From an uncultured Lachnospiraceae bacterium (GTDB lineage: Bacteria > Bacillota > Clostridia > Lachnospirales > Lachnospiraceae): a DNA stretch of 64,000 bases. Below the pieces are notes generated by a model. That model was not told the origin of the DNA. It did no database searches and saw nothing but the letters and a program-made list of their open reading frames with translations. The DNA lies in NCBI GenBank assembly GCA_910577175.1, contig CAJTLU010000005.1:62001-126000 (forward strand), written 5' to 3'. The position numbers were made by a program, and so were the translations under genes. Shown here in pieces: positions 22,797-32,098 of the stretch; the stretch's first letter is position 1; each line of letters starts with the position of its first letter.

Positions 22797-24206
22797 TTAT
22801 GCTCTCCTTTCCTTCCTGCCTTTCTTTTTGCCTTTCCCGTCCTCCTTCTCCGCCTTTCGCTCTTCCCGCTTTGCATACGCAAACTTCCGGTATTCCGCCG
22901 GAAGAAGCCCCGAACGAATCATTTCGGACAATTCCTTTTCAAACTCATTATAAGAAATATCGGCAGCTGCCATACTCTCCAGAACCTGCTCCACTTCCTT
23001 CTGGTAATCCTTTAATGACAAAATACTGTCCTGCCATAAAAACGATGTAAGAAACAGCTCCTTGCTATAAGAGCCTGCCTCCTGCTCCTGCATTCTGCGG
23101 TCGTTTATCTCAATCCGCAGTGGAAGCAGCTTTCTCAGCCCGTTTACGGAGCCGGAAGAAAACTTCATATCCCCATCTAAAACATAAAGATTTTTCAATA
23201 GCACCGTCCTGCCGCCGATTGTCTTTTGATGATACCGCGGCAGATACGGCGTAAACATAAGGTTCATCAGCTCGGTCTTCCGAAGACTGGTATATTCGTT
23301 GGATGCGCGCACTGCTATCCCACGTTCTACCTCAAGTACCTGAAGCGCATGGCAGGGACGTTCTATCAGACGCGGCTTCGACTCCACGAGCAGAATCTTT
23401 AAGCTTCCTCCCACAACCCAGGCAAAGCCGGGACACTGCTTCACACGCTCCGAAACACATAAATCGATTATCACCGGAACATGCTCCTGCTTTACCTTAT
23501 AGCGGACCAGCAGATTTTTCAGCTTACTCTCGGTCATGTTTGCCAACGCATCCTCGCCAAGCTCTTCCTCGTCCGCCTCTTCCCGCTCCAAGACCTCCTC
23601 TGCTTCTTGTCTCCTGGTCTTTTTTCGGTCTGTTCTCTTTTTTCCTGCCTTTTTCCTGTCTGCCTTCTGCCTGTCTGGCTCCTTCTCCCCGGCTTCTTCT
23701 CTGCCAGACTCTTTTCTGTCTGCTTTTTGCCTGTCAGGCTTTTTCTCATCCGCCTTCTGCCTGCCGGACTCCTTCTCACCGGTTTCCTGCCTGCCAGGTT
23801 TTTTCCCGTCTTCTTTCTGTCTTCCGGACTCTTTTCTCTCTGTTTCCTTTTTGCCCGCTTCCTCTCTGTCCGGCGCCTCTTTTTCCTTTTTTCCTCTCTT
23901 TCCTTCCTTCTCTTCCTCTTTCTCCTGTTCCGGCGGACTCCCGCCGCCCGTCCGTCCTGCGGCAGCCTTCTTCCCCGGCACTTTTTTTACCGTATTATCC
24001 TTGCTTACAACAAGCACCGTATCCCTTGTTACGGCAGCCGTAATCAGTCCCGCCGCCACCGACGCTATCCAGAACAGCGGGGAATGTGTAATGATTGCCG
24101 CCACAAGACAGCCCACCGTTGCCAGTCCAAGTCCTATCACCGAAATCAAAAATCTCTTTGTACGGCTTTCGCCATGTAAAAGCGTATTCCAGATTTTCTG
24201 AAACAT
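22797..24206 (-). CDS. membrane protein with a long K/E/R-rich repetitive linker
   Basis: 469 residues, family not recognised. Two membrane helices lie at about 18-40 and 43-60. Residues 93-225 are almost only charged and consist of degenerate 8-12 residue units such as ESGRQKADEKKPDRQKADRK, predicted helical or disordered. Residues 230-469 form a globular cytoplasmic domain (MTESKLKNLLVRYKVKQEHVPVIIDLC...YTSLRKTELMNLMFTPYLPRYHQKTIGGRTVLLKNLYVL) ending in another Lys-rich tail. Ribosome site AAAGGGGG precedes the ATG. The linker DNA is a mass of near repeats, so length variation between strains is likely. Its place before mgsA may be historical. Confidence 0.7.
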   Translation of the reverse strand: MFQKIWNTLLHGESRTKRFLISVIGLGLATVGCLVAAIITHSPLFWIASVAAGLITAAVTRDTVLVVSKDNTVKKVPGKKAAAGRTGGGSPPEQEKEEEKEGKRGKKEKEAPDREEAGKKETERKESGRQKEDGKKPGRQETGEKESGRQKADEKKPDRQKADRKESGREEAGEKEPDRQKADRKKAGKKRTDRKKTRRQEAEEVLEREEADEEELGEDALANMTESKLKNLLVRYKVKQEHVPVIIDLCVSERVKQCPGFAWVVGGSLKILLVESKPRLIERPCHALQVLEVERGIAVRASNEYTSLRKTELMNLMFTPYLPRYHQKTIGGRTVLLKNLYVLDGDMKFSSGSVNGLRKLLPLRIEINDRRMQEQEAGSYSKELFLTSFLWQDSILSLKDYQKEVEQVLESMAAADISYNEFEKELSEMIRSGLLPAEYRKFAYAKREERKAEKEDGKGKKKGRKERRA

Positions 24207-24244
24207 AGAACCCCCTTTCTTTTCCCCTTTTATTCTTTTCGTAC

Positions 24245-24775
24245 TTATTCCACCGTCAAATCATATAGTACAAGTTTTCCGGCGGCAAGCGATTCCTGTA
24301 CGAGAATCGTCCGCTGGTTTGCAGAGCCCTTAAAGCGCAGATTCAGGCTTTTCTGCTCCTCGATAAACTCACCGTCTACCAGCACATCAATCATAGAGAG
24401 CAGCTCCTTTGTCGGCCCCCACTCACGGTACATGTAACCCGTAATGTCCTTTTCAAAGTCATAGCCCGAAAATGCCCAGACATCCTTGTCCGGCAGACGC
24501 TCCTTTACCCTGCGCAGAAACGGAAGCAGCGCCTCCTGGTTCTCCCGCTCAAACGGCTCTCCTCCAAGCAGCGTAAGCCCTCTCACATAGGGCTTATCCA
24601 AATAGGACAAAAGCTCCTCCTGCGTTTCTGTTGTAAACGGCTTCCCGTAGGAGAAGTCCCACGCCTCTTTGTTAAAACAGTTCTTACAGTGATGCGTGCA
24701 CCCGCTTACAAAAAGGGAAACCCGGACGCCGGGTCCGTTTGCAATATCATACTGTTTTATATCTGCATAATTCAT
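24245..24775 (-). CDS. nrdG: anaerobic ribonucleoside-triphosphate reductase activating protein
   Basis: 176 residues from the ATG at 24775, chosen because AGGAG lies 7 nt upstream; an upstream in-frame ATG at 24796 lacks such a site. It is a radical-SAM activase that installs the glycyl radical on NrdD. The cluster motif is CTHHCKNC (C-x3-C-x2-C), preceded by the usual MNYADIKQYDIANGPGVRVSLFVSGC, and followed by the SAM-binding LTLLGGEPF and DVWAFSGY. It follows nrdD by 46 bp. This pair gives oxygen-independent dNTP synthesis. Confidence 0.95.
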   Translation of the reverse strand: MNYADIKQYDIANGPGVRVSLFVSGCTHHCKNCFNKEAWDFSYGKPFTTETQEELLSYLDKPYVRGLTLLGGEPFERENQEALLPFLRRVKERLPDKDVWAFSGYDFEKDITGYMYREWGPTKELLSMIDVLVDGEFIEEQKSLNLRFKGSANQRTILVQESLAAGKLVLYDLTVE

Positions 24776-24821
24776 TCTGGCACTCCTGTCAGGCATACTG
24801 CCTTATTCCCGCTTTACTGCC

Positions 24822-26948
24822 CTAAATATGCAATACTCTTGCATTAATTTCCTTCGTCTTTCCAACATTCCAGAAATTTTCACCAAGATACCCGCAGGTT
24901 CTTCTCGTCACGTTCATTTTGGAATGGTCCTTATTGCCGCACTGCGGACATTCCCATTCCAGCTTCTCGTTGATTTTGATTTCTCCGTCAAAACCGCATA
25001 CATGGCAGTAGTCCGACTTCGTGTTAAACTCTGCATACTGGATATGGTCGTAAATATAGCGTACCATCTCCTCCAGCGCCTCAAGGTTATGACGCATATT
25101 CGGAATTTCCACATAGGAAATCGCGCCGCCTGAGGAGATAACCTGGAACTTTGCTTCAAAGTCAAACTTCGAAAAAGCATCAATTTTCTCACGCACGTCT
25201 ACATGATAGGAATTGGTATAGTAGCCCTTATCCGTAACGTCCTTAATCTCGCCGAAGCGCTTTTTATCAATGTTAGCAAAGCGGTAACACAGGGACTCCG
25301 CAGGCGTCCCGTACAGCCCGAAGCCGATTCCTGTCGTCTCCTTCCACGTATCCGTTGCCCTGCGCAGACGGTTCATCAGCTTCATTGCAAAGTCCTTTCC
25401 ACCCTCCTCCGTATGGCTGACACCAGTCATTAGCTTCGTTACCTCATAAAGCCCGATATACCCGAGGGAAATCGTAGAATAGCCGCCGTGCAGGAAGCGG
25501 TCAATCTTCTCTCCCTTTTTCAGTCTTGCAATCGCGCCGTACTGCCAATGCACCGGCGACACATCTGACAGCGTTCCCTCTAACGCACGGTGTCTGCACA
25601 TCAGCGCCTCAAAGCAAAGTGCGAGACGTTCTTCTAACAGCTGCCAGAAATGCTCCATATCGCCCTTTGCCAGAATCCCGATTTGCGGGAGATTCAGGCT
25701 TACTACGCCCTGATTAAAGCGCCCTTCAAACTTATATTCCCCGTTCTCATCCTTCCACGGCGTCAGGAAACTGCGACAGCCCATACAGCTGAATACGTTC
25801 CCCTCGTAATTTTCGCGCATTTTCTTTGCGGAAATATAGTCCGGGTACATCCGCTTTGCCGAACACCGTACTGCAAGCTTTGTAATCGAATCATACTCCC
25901 CGCCGCGCAGACAGTTATGCTCGTCCAGCACATAAATCAGCTTTGGGAACGCCGGAGTGACATAGATTCCCTTTTCATTTTTAATTCCCTCCAGCCGCTG
26001 CCGCAGGATTTCTTCAATAATAATTGCATTTTCTTTGATGTACGGATCATCCTTATCCAGATTCAGAAATAAGGTAACAAACGGCGACTGCCCGTTTGTT
26101 GTCATCAATGTATTAATCTGGTACTGGATGGTCTGTACGCCAGAACGCAGCTCGTCCCGCAGACGCTCGTCCACCAGATAGCTGATTTCTTCCGCGCTCA
26201 TCGAAGCACCGAACTTCTCCTCATAGCGCCTCTGATACTTTTCCCGGCTGATACGGAGATATTTCCCCAGATGTCTTACGTCTACCGACTGTCCGCCATA
26301 CTGGCTGCTTGCCACTGCCGCAATAATCTGTGTCATTACCGTACATGCCACCTGGAAGCTTTTCGGGCTTTCAATCAGCTTCCCATTCATTACCGTACCG
26401 TTATCTAACATATCGCCGATGTTAATCAGACAGCAGTTAAAAATCGGCTGGATAAAGTAGTCCGCATCATGGAAATGCAGTACGCCCTCCTCATGCGCCT
26501 TAGAAATCTCCTCCGGCAGAAGCACACGCCTCGTCAGGTCCTTGGATACCTCGCCCGCAATCAGGTCGCGCTGCGTAGACGCAATATAGGCATTTTTGTT
26601 GGAGTTTTCCTCCATGACGTCCTTGTTGCTCTGGTGAATCAGGCTCATAATGGAATCGTCGGTCGTATTCGCCTTACGCACAAGCTCTCTCGTATAGCGG
26701 TAAATAATATAAGCCTTTGCCAGAACAAACTTCCCATCCGCCATCAGCTTCTGCTCGATGATATCCTGAATCTCCTCGACCTGCATCCGGTGTCTGCCAA
26801 GCGCCTCGATTTCCGCGATAATCTGCTCTATCTTCTCTTCCTCTACAGCCTCGTCTTTCCCGACAACACGGTTCGCCTTGCGAATCGCAAGCAATATCTT
26901 ATTCCTGTCATAATCTACTGTACGCCCGTCTCTTTTTACTACATACAT
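24822..26948 (-). CDS. nrdD: anaerobic ribonucleoside-triphosphate reductase (class III)
   Basis: 708 residues, normal length. It reduces NTPs to dNTPs with formate as reductant. Residues 1-95 are an ATP-cone (VVKRDGRTVDYDRNKILLAIRKAN) for allosteric control. The middle has VFSCMGCRSFLTPW, which includes active-site Cys residues. The C-terminus has the zinc site CHVCGFDGE...CPQCGNKD and the glycyl radical loop RRTCGYLGENFWNVGKTKE. Transcription probably starts from the 427-base upstream gap, where a NrdR-like box lies. Confidence 0.96.
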   Translation of the reverse strand: MYVVKRDGRTVDYDRNKILLAIRKANRVVGKDEAVEEEKIEQIIAEIEALGRHRMQVEEIQDIIEQKLMADGKFVLAKAYIIYRYTRELVRKANTTDDSIMSLIHQSNKDVMEENSNKNAYIASTQRDLIAGEVSKDLTRRVLLPEEISKAHEEGVLHFHDADYFIQPIFNCCLINIGDMLDNGTVMNGKLIESPKSFQVACTVMTQIIAAVASSQYGGQSVDVRHLGKYLRISREKYQRRYEEKFGASMSAEEISYLVDERLRDELRSGVQTIQYQINTLMTTNGQSPFVTLFLNLDKDDPYIKENAIIIEEILRQRLEGIKNEKGIYVTPAFPKLIYVLDEHNCLRGGEYDSITKLAVRCSAKRMYPDYISAKKMRENYEGNVFSCMGCRSFLTPWKDENGEYKFEGRFNQGVVSLNLPQIGILAKGDMEHFWQLLEERLALCFEALMCRHRALEGTLSDVSPVHWQYGAIARLKKGEKIDRFLHGGYSTISLGYIGLYEVTKLMTGVSHTEEGGKDFAMKLMNRLRRATDTWKETTGIGFGLYGTPAESLCYRFANIDKKRFGEIKDVTDKGYYTNSYHVDVREKIDAFSKFDFEAKFQVISSGGAISYVEIPNMRHNLEALEEMVRYIYDHIQYAEFNTKSDYCHVCGFDGEIKINEKLEWECPQCGNKDHSKMNVTRRTCGYLGENFWNVGKTKEINARVLHI

Positions 26949-27375
26949 ATCTTGTTTCCTTTCTGCACTTTTCCTTTCTACTCTGTACTTCTCTCCCTTG
27001 CGGTAAAATTACAGCTGCTATAAGTATAGCAGATTCTTTCTTCCAGGTCTATACATTTTCTTCACACATTTCATAGATATTGAAATTTTTTCCCGTTTTT
27101 TCTTTTTTACTACTATATATAGTGTTTGCACAATTATCTGCATTTTGCTTTTTACGTGTTTTTCAAGAGCAGTTTCCACCTGGACTTCCTGAAAACTTCA
27201 CAAAAAATACAGAATTTCAAGGCGAAATCAATTGCAGAGCAACTGTTTTCGTGCTATACTTAAATTATGTTTACCCGGCAGATTTCTTCTTTGTCCGGTG
27301 AACCATGTCTTCTTCTGGCAGGATACGCTTCTGGTGGAAGACAGCCGATTTTGTATCCGTACCGGGAGGTTTTAC
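26949..27375. other. divergent intergenic region between nrdD and the AI-2E family gene
   Basis: AT-rich and without convincing coding sequence. It holds the control regions of both divergent genes. The clearest signal is the NrdR-like box at 27110-27125. No structured RNA was recognised. Confidence 0.5.
27110..27125. promoter_or_regulatory. NrdR-box-like palindrome upstream of nrdD
   Basis: CTACTATATATAGTGT fits the NrdR consensus ACACWATATATWGTGT at most positions. NrdR normally binds two boxes about 31-33 bp apart; I see no clear second box, which lowers confidence. It is about 160 bases upstream of the nrdD start. Confidence 0.5.
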
Positions 27376-28848
27376 ATGAAAGAAAAATACGCAAACTATA
27401 TCAAATGGGGAGTTACCGTAATCTGCACCGCTACCATATGCTTTTTTATCTTTTTCCTGATGTTCCGCTTCCGGGACTTTATTTCTTTTTTCAAACGATT
27501 GTGCGACGTACTGCTTCCAGTCATTATTGGCGCCATCCTTGCTTATTTGCTGAATCCGATTGTCCGTTTTCTCGACCGGCTTTTAACAAGGCTTTTCCTG
27601 CGTATCCGGATTTCTTCGAAACGGGCAGAAAAGCTTTCCCTCGGTCTTTCGATTTTTCTTTCCATGGCATTCTTTCTCTTTTTTGTGTACTTTATTATCT
27701 CCCTGATTTTACCGGAGCTGTACCAGAATATCAGAAATTTTGTATCAAATTTTGAGGGCTATGTCACTACCATTACCAACTGGTTCTCCAATTCCGCATT
27801 CTTAACAAAGATTTCGGAAGACAATCCCGCGCTTTATGCCAACCTTTCTACTACGTTAGACAAAATGCTGGATTCTCTGGAGGAATGGCTCAGCACCTCG
27901 CTTCTTAACAGCATTTCCGGAATTGTATCCGGTCTTACCTTCCGTATTATCGGAATATTTAATGTAATCCTTGACGTAGTCGTAGGTCTGATTGTCACGG
28001 TTTATATTTTATCCAGCAAACGAAAATTTACTGCCAAGGCTAAACGGTTTGCATACGTCTTATTCAAGCCGCGGACTGCCAATACGGTCCTGCATCTGGC
28101 GTCGGAGAGCAATCATATTTTCAGCGGATTTATTTCCGGAAAGCTTCTTGACTCCCTCATCATCGGTATGATGTGCTTTATCGGTCTGAGCATTTTCAAA
28201 ATGCCGTATGCCCTGCTTGTCAGCGTAATTGTAGGCGTAACCAACATCATTCCTTTTTTTGGTCCGTTCATTGGAGCTATTCCTTCTGCCATCCTTATCC
28301 TTCTGGCAGACCCGACCAATTTAAAGCCGGTCATTATCTTTGTCATTTTCATTCTCTGCTTACAGCAGTTTGACGGCAATATCCTGGGACCGAAGATTCT
28401 TGGCGATTCCACCGGTATTTCCGCACTGATGGTTGTCGTATCCATCACTTTGGGCGGCGGCTTTTTCGGCTTCATGGGAATGTTCCTTGGCGTACCGACC
28501 TTTGCGGTCATCAGCTATCTGATTCGCTGCTTTATCCACTACCGCTTAAAGAAAAGAGGACTTCCTCCGGGACATGACAGCTACGTGGACTTAACCTCCA
28601 TTGATGAAGCAACCGGCGAGTTCTACTACTGCACGCCTTCTGCCAGCTCTCTTTCCGGTACACCGGAGGTATATACAAAGACCTTCCAGAGCACCCCGCC
28701 GGAGGAGACCTCCTTCTCCAAAAGCGTACAGGAAGAAAACTCCACATCCGCGGCAAAGCCGGCAGCTCCTGCCGGGAAGGTGCCGCGTATGAAAAAAAGG
28801 AAAGAAAAGAAGTCTGATGGAAACGGCTCGGAAGACATGGACAAATAG
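27376..28848 (+). CDS. AI-2E family transporter (PerM/YtvI type)
   Basis: 490 residues from the ATG at 27376 (GGGAGG 6 nt upstream); the frame is open further left but without a ribosome site. About eight membrane helices are seen: WGVTVICTATICFFIFFLMF, LCDVLLPVIIGAILAYLLNP, SIFLSMAFFLFFVYFIISLIL, and the C-terminal set ending GGGFFGFMGMFLGVPTFAVISYLI. Family hallmarks are LLNPIVRFLDR and VTNIIPFFGPFIGAIPSAI. The family includes Na+/H+ antiporters and putative exporters; the AI-2 name is historical. The tail of about 90 residues is Ser/Pro/Lys-rich and cytoplasmic. One of the few plus-strand genes. Confidence 0.88.
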   Translation: MKEKYANYIKWGVTVICTATICFFIFFLMFRFRDFISFFKRLCDVLLPVIIGAILAYLLNPIVRFLDRLLTRLFLRIRISSKRAEKLSLGLSIFLSMAFFLFFVYFIISLILPELYQNIRNFVSNFEGYVTTITNWFSNSAFLTKISEDNPALYANLSTTLDKMLDSLEEWLSTSLLNSISGIVSGLTFRIIGIFNVILDVVVGLIVTVYILSSKRKFTAKAKRFAYVLFKPRTANTVLHLASESNHIFSGFISGKLLDSLIIGMMCFIGLSIFKMPYALLVSVIVGVTNIIPFFGPFIGAIPSAILILLADPTNLKPVIIFVIFILCLQQFDGNILGPKILGDSTGISALMVVVSITLGGGFFGFMGMFLGVPTFAVISYLIRCFIHYRLKKRGLPPGHDSYVDLTSIDEATGEFYYCTPSASSLSGTPEVYTKTFQSTPPEETSFSKSVQEENSTSAAKPAAPAGKVPRMKKRKEKKSDGNGSEDMDK

Positions 28849-28882
28849 GCACAGCCTTTCAGAAAAAGTCCTTAAAAACCCA

Positions 28883-28922
28883 AAAGCGGGACCGCACTTT
28901 GCGGCACCCGCTTTCTGTGTTA
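28883..28922 (+). terminator. terminator after the AI-2E family gene
   Basis: AAAGCGGG...CCCGCTTT with inner CCGCA/TGCGG stem (28883-28914), then TCTGTGTTATT. It lies 35 bases after the stop codon. Confidence 0.7.
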
Positions 28923-29037
28923 TTACTCCAAAATAAGCATTCTATCCAATACACAACCCTTTTACCATTCCGGCTAAATCCAAAAAACTCAACAATCGTA
29001 TCCTTGCAATTCCCAGCTCATTTTATATACTTATTTT

Positions 29038-30213
29038 CTAGTCCTCTTCATTAATTTTTTCTTCCACTTTTTCAGCATTTTTATCTCTCTTTTTCATTTT
29101 TTCTAACAGTCCCTTGAAAAACAGTGTAACATCAGAATCATTCAAAATATAAAATACCTGGGTATTATTTGCTGCAACTTTCATAAGGACTTTGATTTCT
29201 GCTTCGTTCCAATCTTCATATTTACCTAACTCTGCCACGACTGCATGTGTAGTGGCAAAACTTCTGCTGTCTTCAAGTGCTAATATAAGTTCGCTCCTTT
29301 TTTGAGCATCTCCACCACTCTTTCCCTCCGCTTTCGCGCATTCCTTTTTATACGCAAAGAACTTCGATTCCAAAATTTCATTTGATGCAGTTCTATCTAT
29401 AATTGTCTTCACCAGGTTATCCAATTCACTTCCGACTGAGTAATCGGCTTCCGCAAAATATCTGATTCTATTATCTCTCATCATTTTATATACTTTAGTT
29501 TTGTCCTTTGTAGAAGTATTATACACCCCGATGGAATGTCCGCCATATGAATTCACTAATTTCATACATGGAATATCCGTATCACTATCTCCGATATACA
29601 CCATATTTCTAAAAGGAATCCTGATATCCTCCGGAGAAAAGTACTCATTCACTCCCTGATCATTTATATCTAAAACTCCTTTCTCTATTCTAAATAGAAA
29701 TTGCGTCTTATTCGTATAATTAACAACCTGTGCAGGCCATACCGCTACTCCGCGCTCATTATAGTAAAATGAACTTGCATATATCTTTTCAAATGCACCA
29801 TGTTTGGCAACACTTGTACCTTCAATCATTTCCTTTAACCCTGATGAAATTATGTAATGTTCAACAATAACTCCTTTACTTTTTCCATACTGTCTGATTC
29901 GCTCAAACCAATCTTCTACACCCGGAAATAATTCAACCTTCGCTCCATAATCATTCAATGCCTTCTTATTAAATACAAAATTACCCTCTGCTTCCTGAAT
30001 CATCTTGTACATATAAGCTAAGTTTTGGTCCATATCATTATTCTCTGCAAGCTGATTAGATTCTGTCCAAAAGTCCGGGATATTATAGCCAACAGATTGT
30101 ATATAGCCTTGTGCCTGCATATCATCTGGCGATAATGTTTTATCAAAATCATAACAAATTGCCAATACCGGCTCATCACCCTTCATTTTGCGTTTATACA
30201 TCTTCTTTTCCAT
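29038..30213 (-). CDS. HAD-superfamily phosphatase-like protein
   Basis: 391 residues. HAD motif I is CYDFDKTLSPDD (first Asp is the nucleophile), motif II lies around YIISSGLKEMI, and motifs III/IV read MVYIGDSDTDIPCMKLV. The cap-like segment after motif I is helical. The last 130 residues are a Lys/Glu-rich helical extension not needed for catalysis. AT-rich and flanked by a MITE-like element, so horizontal gain is plausible. Substrate unknown; related genes are often strain-specific. No operon partner. Confidence 0.8.
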   Translation of the reverse strand: MEKKMYKRKMKGDEPVLAICYDFDKTLSPDDMQAQGYIQSVGYNIPDFWTESNQLAENNDMDQNLAYMYKMIQEAEGNFVFNKKALNDYGAKVELFPGVEDWFERIRQYGKSKGVIVEHYIISSGLKEMIEGTSVAKHGAFEKIYASSFYYNERGVAVWPAQVVNYTNKTQFLFRIEKGVLDINDQGVNEYFSPEDIRIPFRNMVYIGDSDTDIPCMKLVNSYGGHSIGVYNTSTKDKTKVYKMMRDNRIRYFAEADYSVGSELDNLVKTIIDRTASNEILESKFFAYKKECAKAEGKSGGDAQKRSELILALEDSRSFATTHAVVAELGKYEDWNEAEIKVLMKVAANNTQVFYILNDSDVTLFFKGLLEKMKKRDKNAEKVEEKINEED

Positions 30214-30389
30214 ATGCCACTCCTTCCATTATTATAACAAATATATAGACTAATTATAATCTCATCCTTGCTCTTGTATCAAATTAGGATTTTTGCAAAA
30301 GTCCTTTCATCCCCTTCTATATTCTTTATCTAATATCAACCGTATAAATATACCATATTTCTCAAATTTTGTCAATATAATGCCTTTTT

Positions 30390-30634
30390 CTTGAGTTTCC
30401 GCATTTTTAGCAACCCCGTAAAGTCCCGGAGACTTTGCAACATCGCAATTTTGCATTTGTCCGAAGGACTTCCGTTAACGAAACCAGAATCGCCTTTTAG
30501 AGCTGGTTAGGCGCGAGAATGCTCTCTGGCGGCTTAACACTTAGAGGAAGTCCGGTGTAGCGCCCTCGCATGCAAAACTACGATGTTTCACAGTCTTTGG
30601 AACATACGGGTTACACAAAATGCGGAAACTCAAG
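30390..30634. repeat. palindromic MITE-like element, copy F (245 bp)
   Basis: CTTGAGTTTCCGCA to TGCGGAAACTCAAG. Related to copy D, with the same inner-stem sequence family, but the core is partly eroded (ACTTCCGTTAACG instead of CCGCGGTTTTAGCG). Flanks share AATGCC, a possible decayed duplication. It lies in the 511-base gap between the HAD gene and the SCIFF maturase gene; the rest of that gap is AT-rich with nothing recognised. Confidence 0.85.
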
Positions 30635-30724
30635 AATGCCCTGCCTAATTTCCAATACAAATTCAAAGCTGCCACAACTGCATTTCCTCCGCAGCCATGA
30701 CAGCCCTCTTCCTTTTCTTATTCT

Positions 30725-32095
30725 TTATCCTTCCACTTCCGCGGCTTTTATCATAATTGCACATTCTATCCGTTTGCGGAACAGCCTGCAGCCATATTCA
30801 TAAACACCGGAAATATCGCCCGACGCATGGTAAGCGTTTGCGGCACAGCCGCCGGAGCAGTAAAGCTTCGCCCAGCAGTCTGCACACTCCGCTCTGGAGT
30901 AGGCATTGCATTCCCGGAACTTTTCCCGCAGCGCCGTATTGGTGACGCCGTCCCATACATTGCCCATCCGGTACGCCTCGTCACCAACAAACTGATGACA
31001 TGGATAGAGGTCTCCCCAAGGCGTAACCGCCATATATTCCGTTCCCGAACCACAACCGGAAATACGCTTATAAATACACGGGCCATGCGATAAATCAATC
31101 ATATAATGATAGAATGTAAAGCCCCTGCCTTCCTTCTTACGCCTTATCATTTCCTTTGCCAGAAGCTCATACTGTTCAAAAAGCTCTGGCAGGTCTTCCT
31201 CTGTCAGCGCATAAGGCTCGCCCGGCGCACAGACAACCGGCTCCATGCTGAGTTCGGTAAAGCCAAGGTCCGCCATATGGAACAAATCATTGGTAAAATC
31301 CACATTGTTATGGGTAAACGTACCGCGGATATAATAGCCCTTGCCGCCTCTGCTCTCTACAAGCTTCTGGAACTTCGGCACAATCGTGTCGTAGCTGCCC
31401 TTTCCCTCATAGTTCCTACGCAGACGGTCATGGACCTCTTTTCTTCCATCAAGGCTTAGTACCACATTGTGCATCTCGCGGTTAGCAAAATCAATCACAT
31501 CGTCATCAATCAGCACCCCGTTTGTCGTCAGTGTAAAACGGAACTTCTTATGATGCGGCTCCTCTTGTGTCCTCGCATAGGCGACCAGCTGCTTTACTAC
31601 ATCCCAGTTCATCAGCGGTTCCCCGCCGAAAAAGTCTACCTCAAGATTCGTGCGGCTTCCGGAATTGGCAATCAGAAAATCCAACGCCTGCTTTCCTACC
31701 TCAAACGACATCAGGGCGCGGTCGCCCTGATACTTCCCCTGACTGGCAAAGCAGTAATTACAGTTCAAATTACAGGTATGCGCCACATGAAGACACAGTG
31801 CCTTTACTACATTGCTCTTCTTTTTCAACATGCCTGCCTTATCCGCATAAATATCTTCGGAATACAGCTGCCCGGACGCCTTTAACGCCTCTACCTCTGC
31901 AATGCAGGCACAAATCTCCTGCTCTGTCAGGGACTCGCTACGGTACTTCTCTGTCAGCTCCGCCACAATCTCTTCCGGCGGTGTATTCTCATACATGGCA
32001 ATGACATCATATGCCACCTCATCCACAACATGAATCGCGCCGCTGTATACATCAATTACGATGTTGCAGCCGTTCATCTTATACTGGTGTATCAT
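30725..32095 (-). CDS. scfB: thioether cross-link-forming SCIFF peptide maturase (radical SAM)
   Basis: 456 residues. Residues 1-85 resemble the peptide-recognition region of SCIFF maturases (GAIHVVDEVAYDVIAMYE). The radical-SAM cluster is CNLNCNYC (Cys108, 112, 115), with GGEP in DFFGGEPLMNW. The C-terminal SPASM region supplies further Cys for auxiliary clusters: GPCIYKRISGCGSG, LYPCHQF, CNAYSRAECADCWAKLYCSGGC. It forms Cys-to-alpha-carbon thioether bonds in the SCIFF peptide. It starts 3 bases after the precursor's stop codon (TAG GAT ATG), so translation is coupled. Confidence 0.96.
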   Translation of the reverse strand: MIHQYKMNGCNIVIDVYSGAIHVVDEVAYDVIAMYENTPPEEIVAELTEKYRSESLTEQEICACIAEVEALKASGQLYSEDIYADKAGMLKKKSNVVKALCLHVAHTCNLNCNYCFASQGKYQGDRALMSFEVGKQALDFLIANSGSRTNLEVDFFGGEPLMNWDVVKQLVAYARTQEEPHHKKFRFTLTTNGVLIDDDVIDFANREMHNVVLSLDGRKEVHDRLRRNYEGKGSYDTIVPKFQKLVESRGGKGYYIRGTFTHNNVDFTNDLFHMADLGFTELSMEPVVCAPGEPYALTEEDLPELFEQYELLAKEMIRRKKEGRGFTFYHYMIDLSHGPCIYKRISGCGSGTEYMAVTPWGDLYPCHQFVGDEAYRMGNVWDGVTNTALREKFRECNAYSRAECADCWAKLYCSGGCAANAYHASGDISGVYEYGCRLFRKRIECAIMIKAAEVEG

Positions 32096-32098
32096 ATC

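Noticed and set aside
23303..24179. Long plus-strand Ser/Leu/Phe/Pro-rich open frames opposite the K/E-rich linker
   Set aside because: Repetitive, purine-biased coding DNA on the minus strand leaves all antisense frames open. Composition is absurd for a protein and there is no ribosome site.
26949..27375. Search for a riboswitch or T-box in the nrdD/AI-2E divergent region
   Set aside because: No conserved aptamer core, specifier loop or terminator-antiterminator pair could be recognised; only a NrdR-like box stood out.
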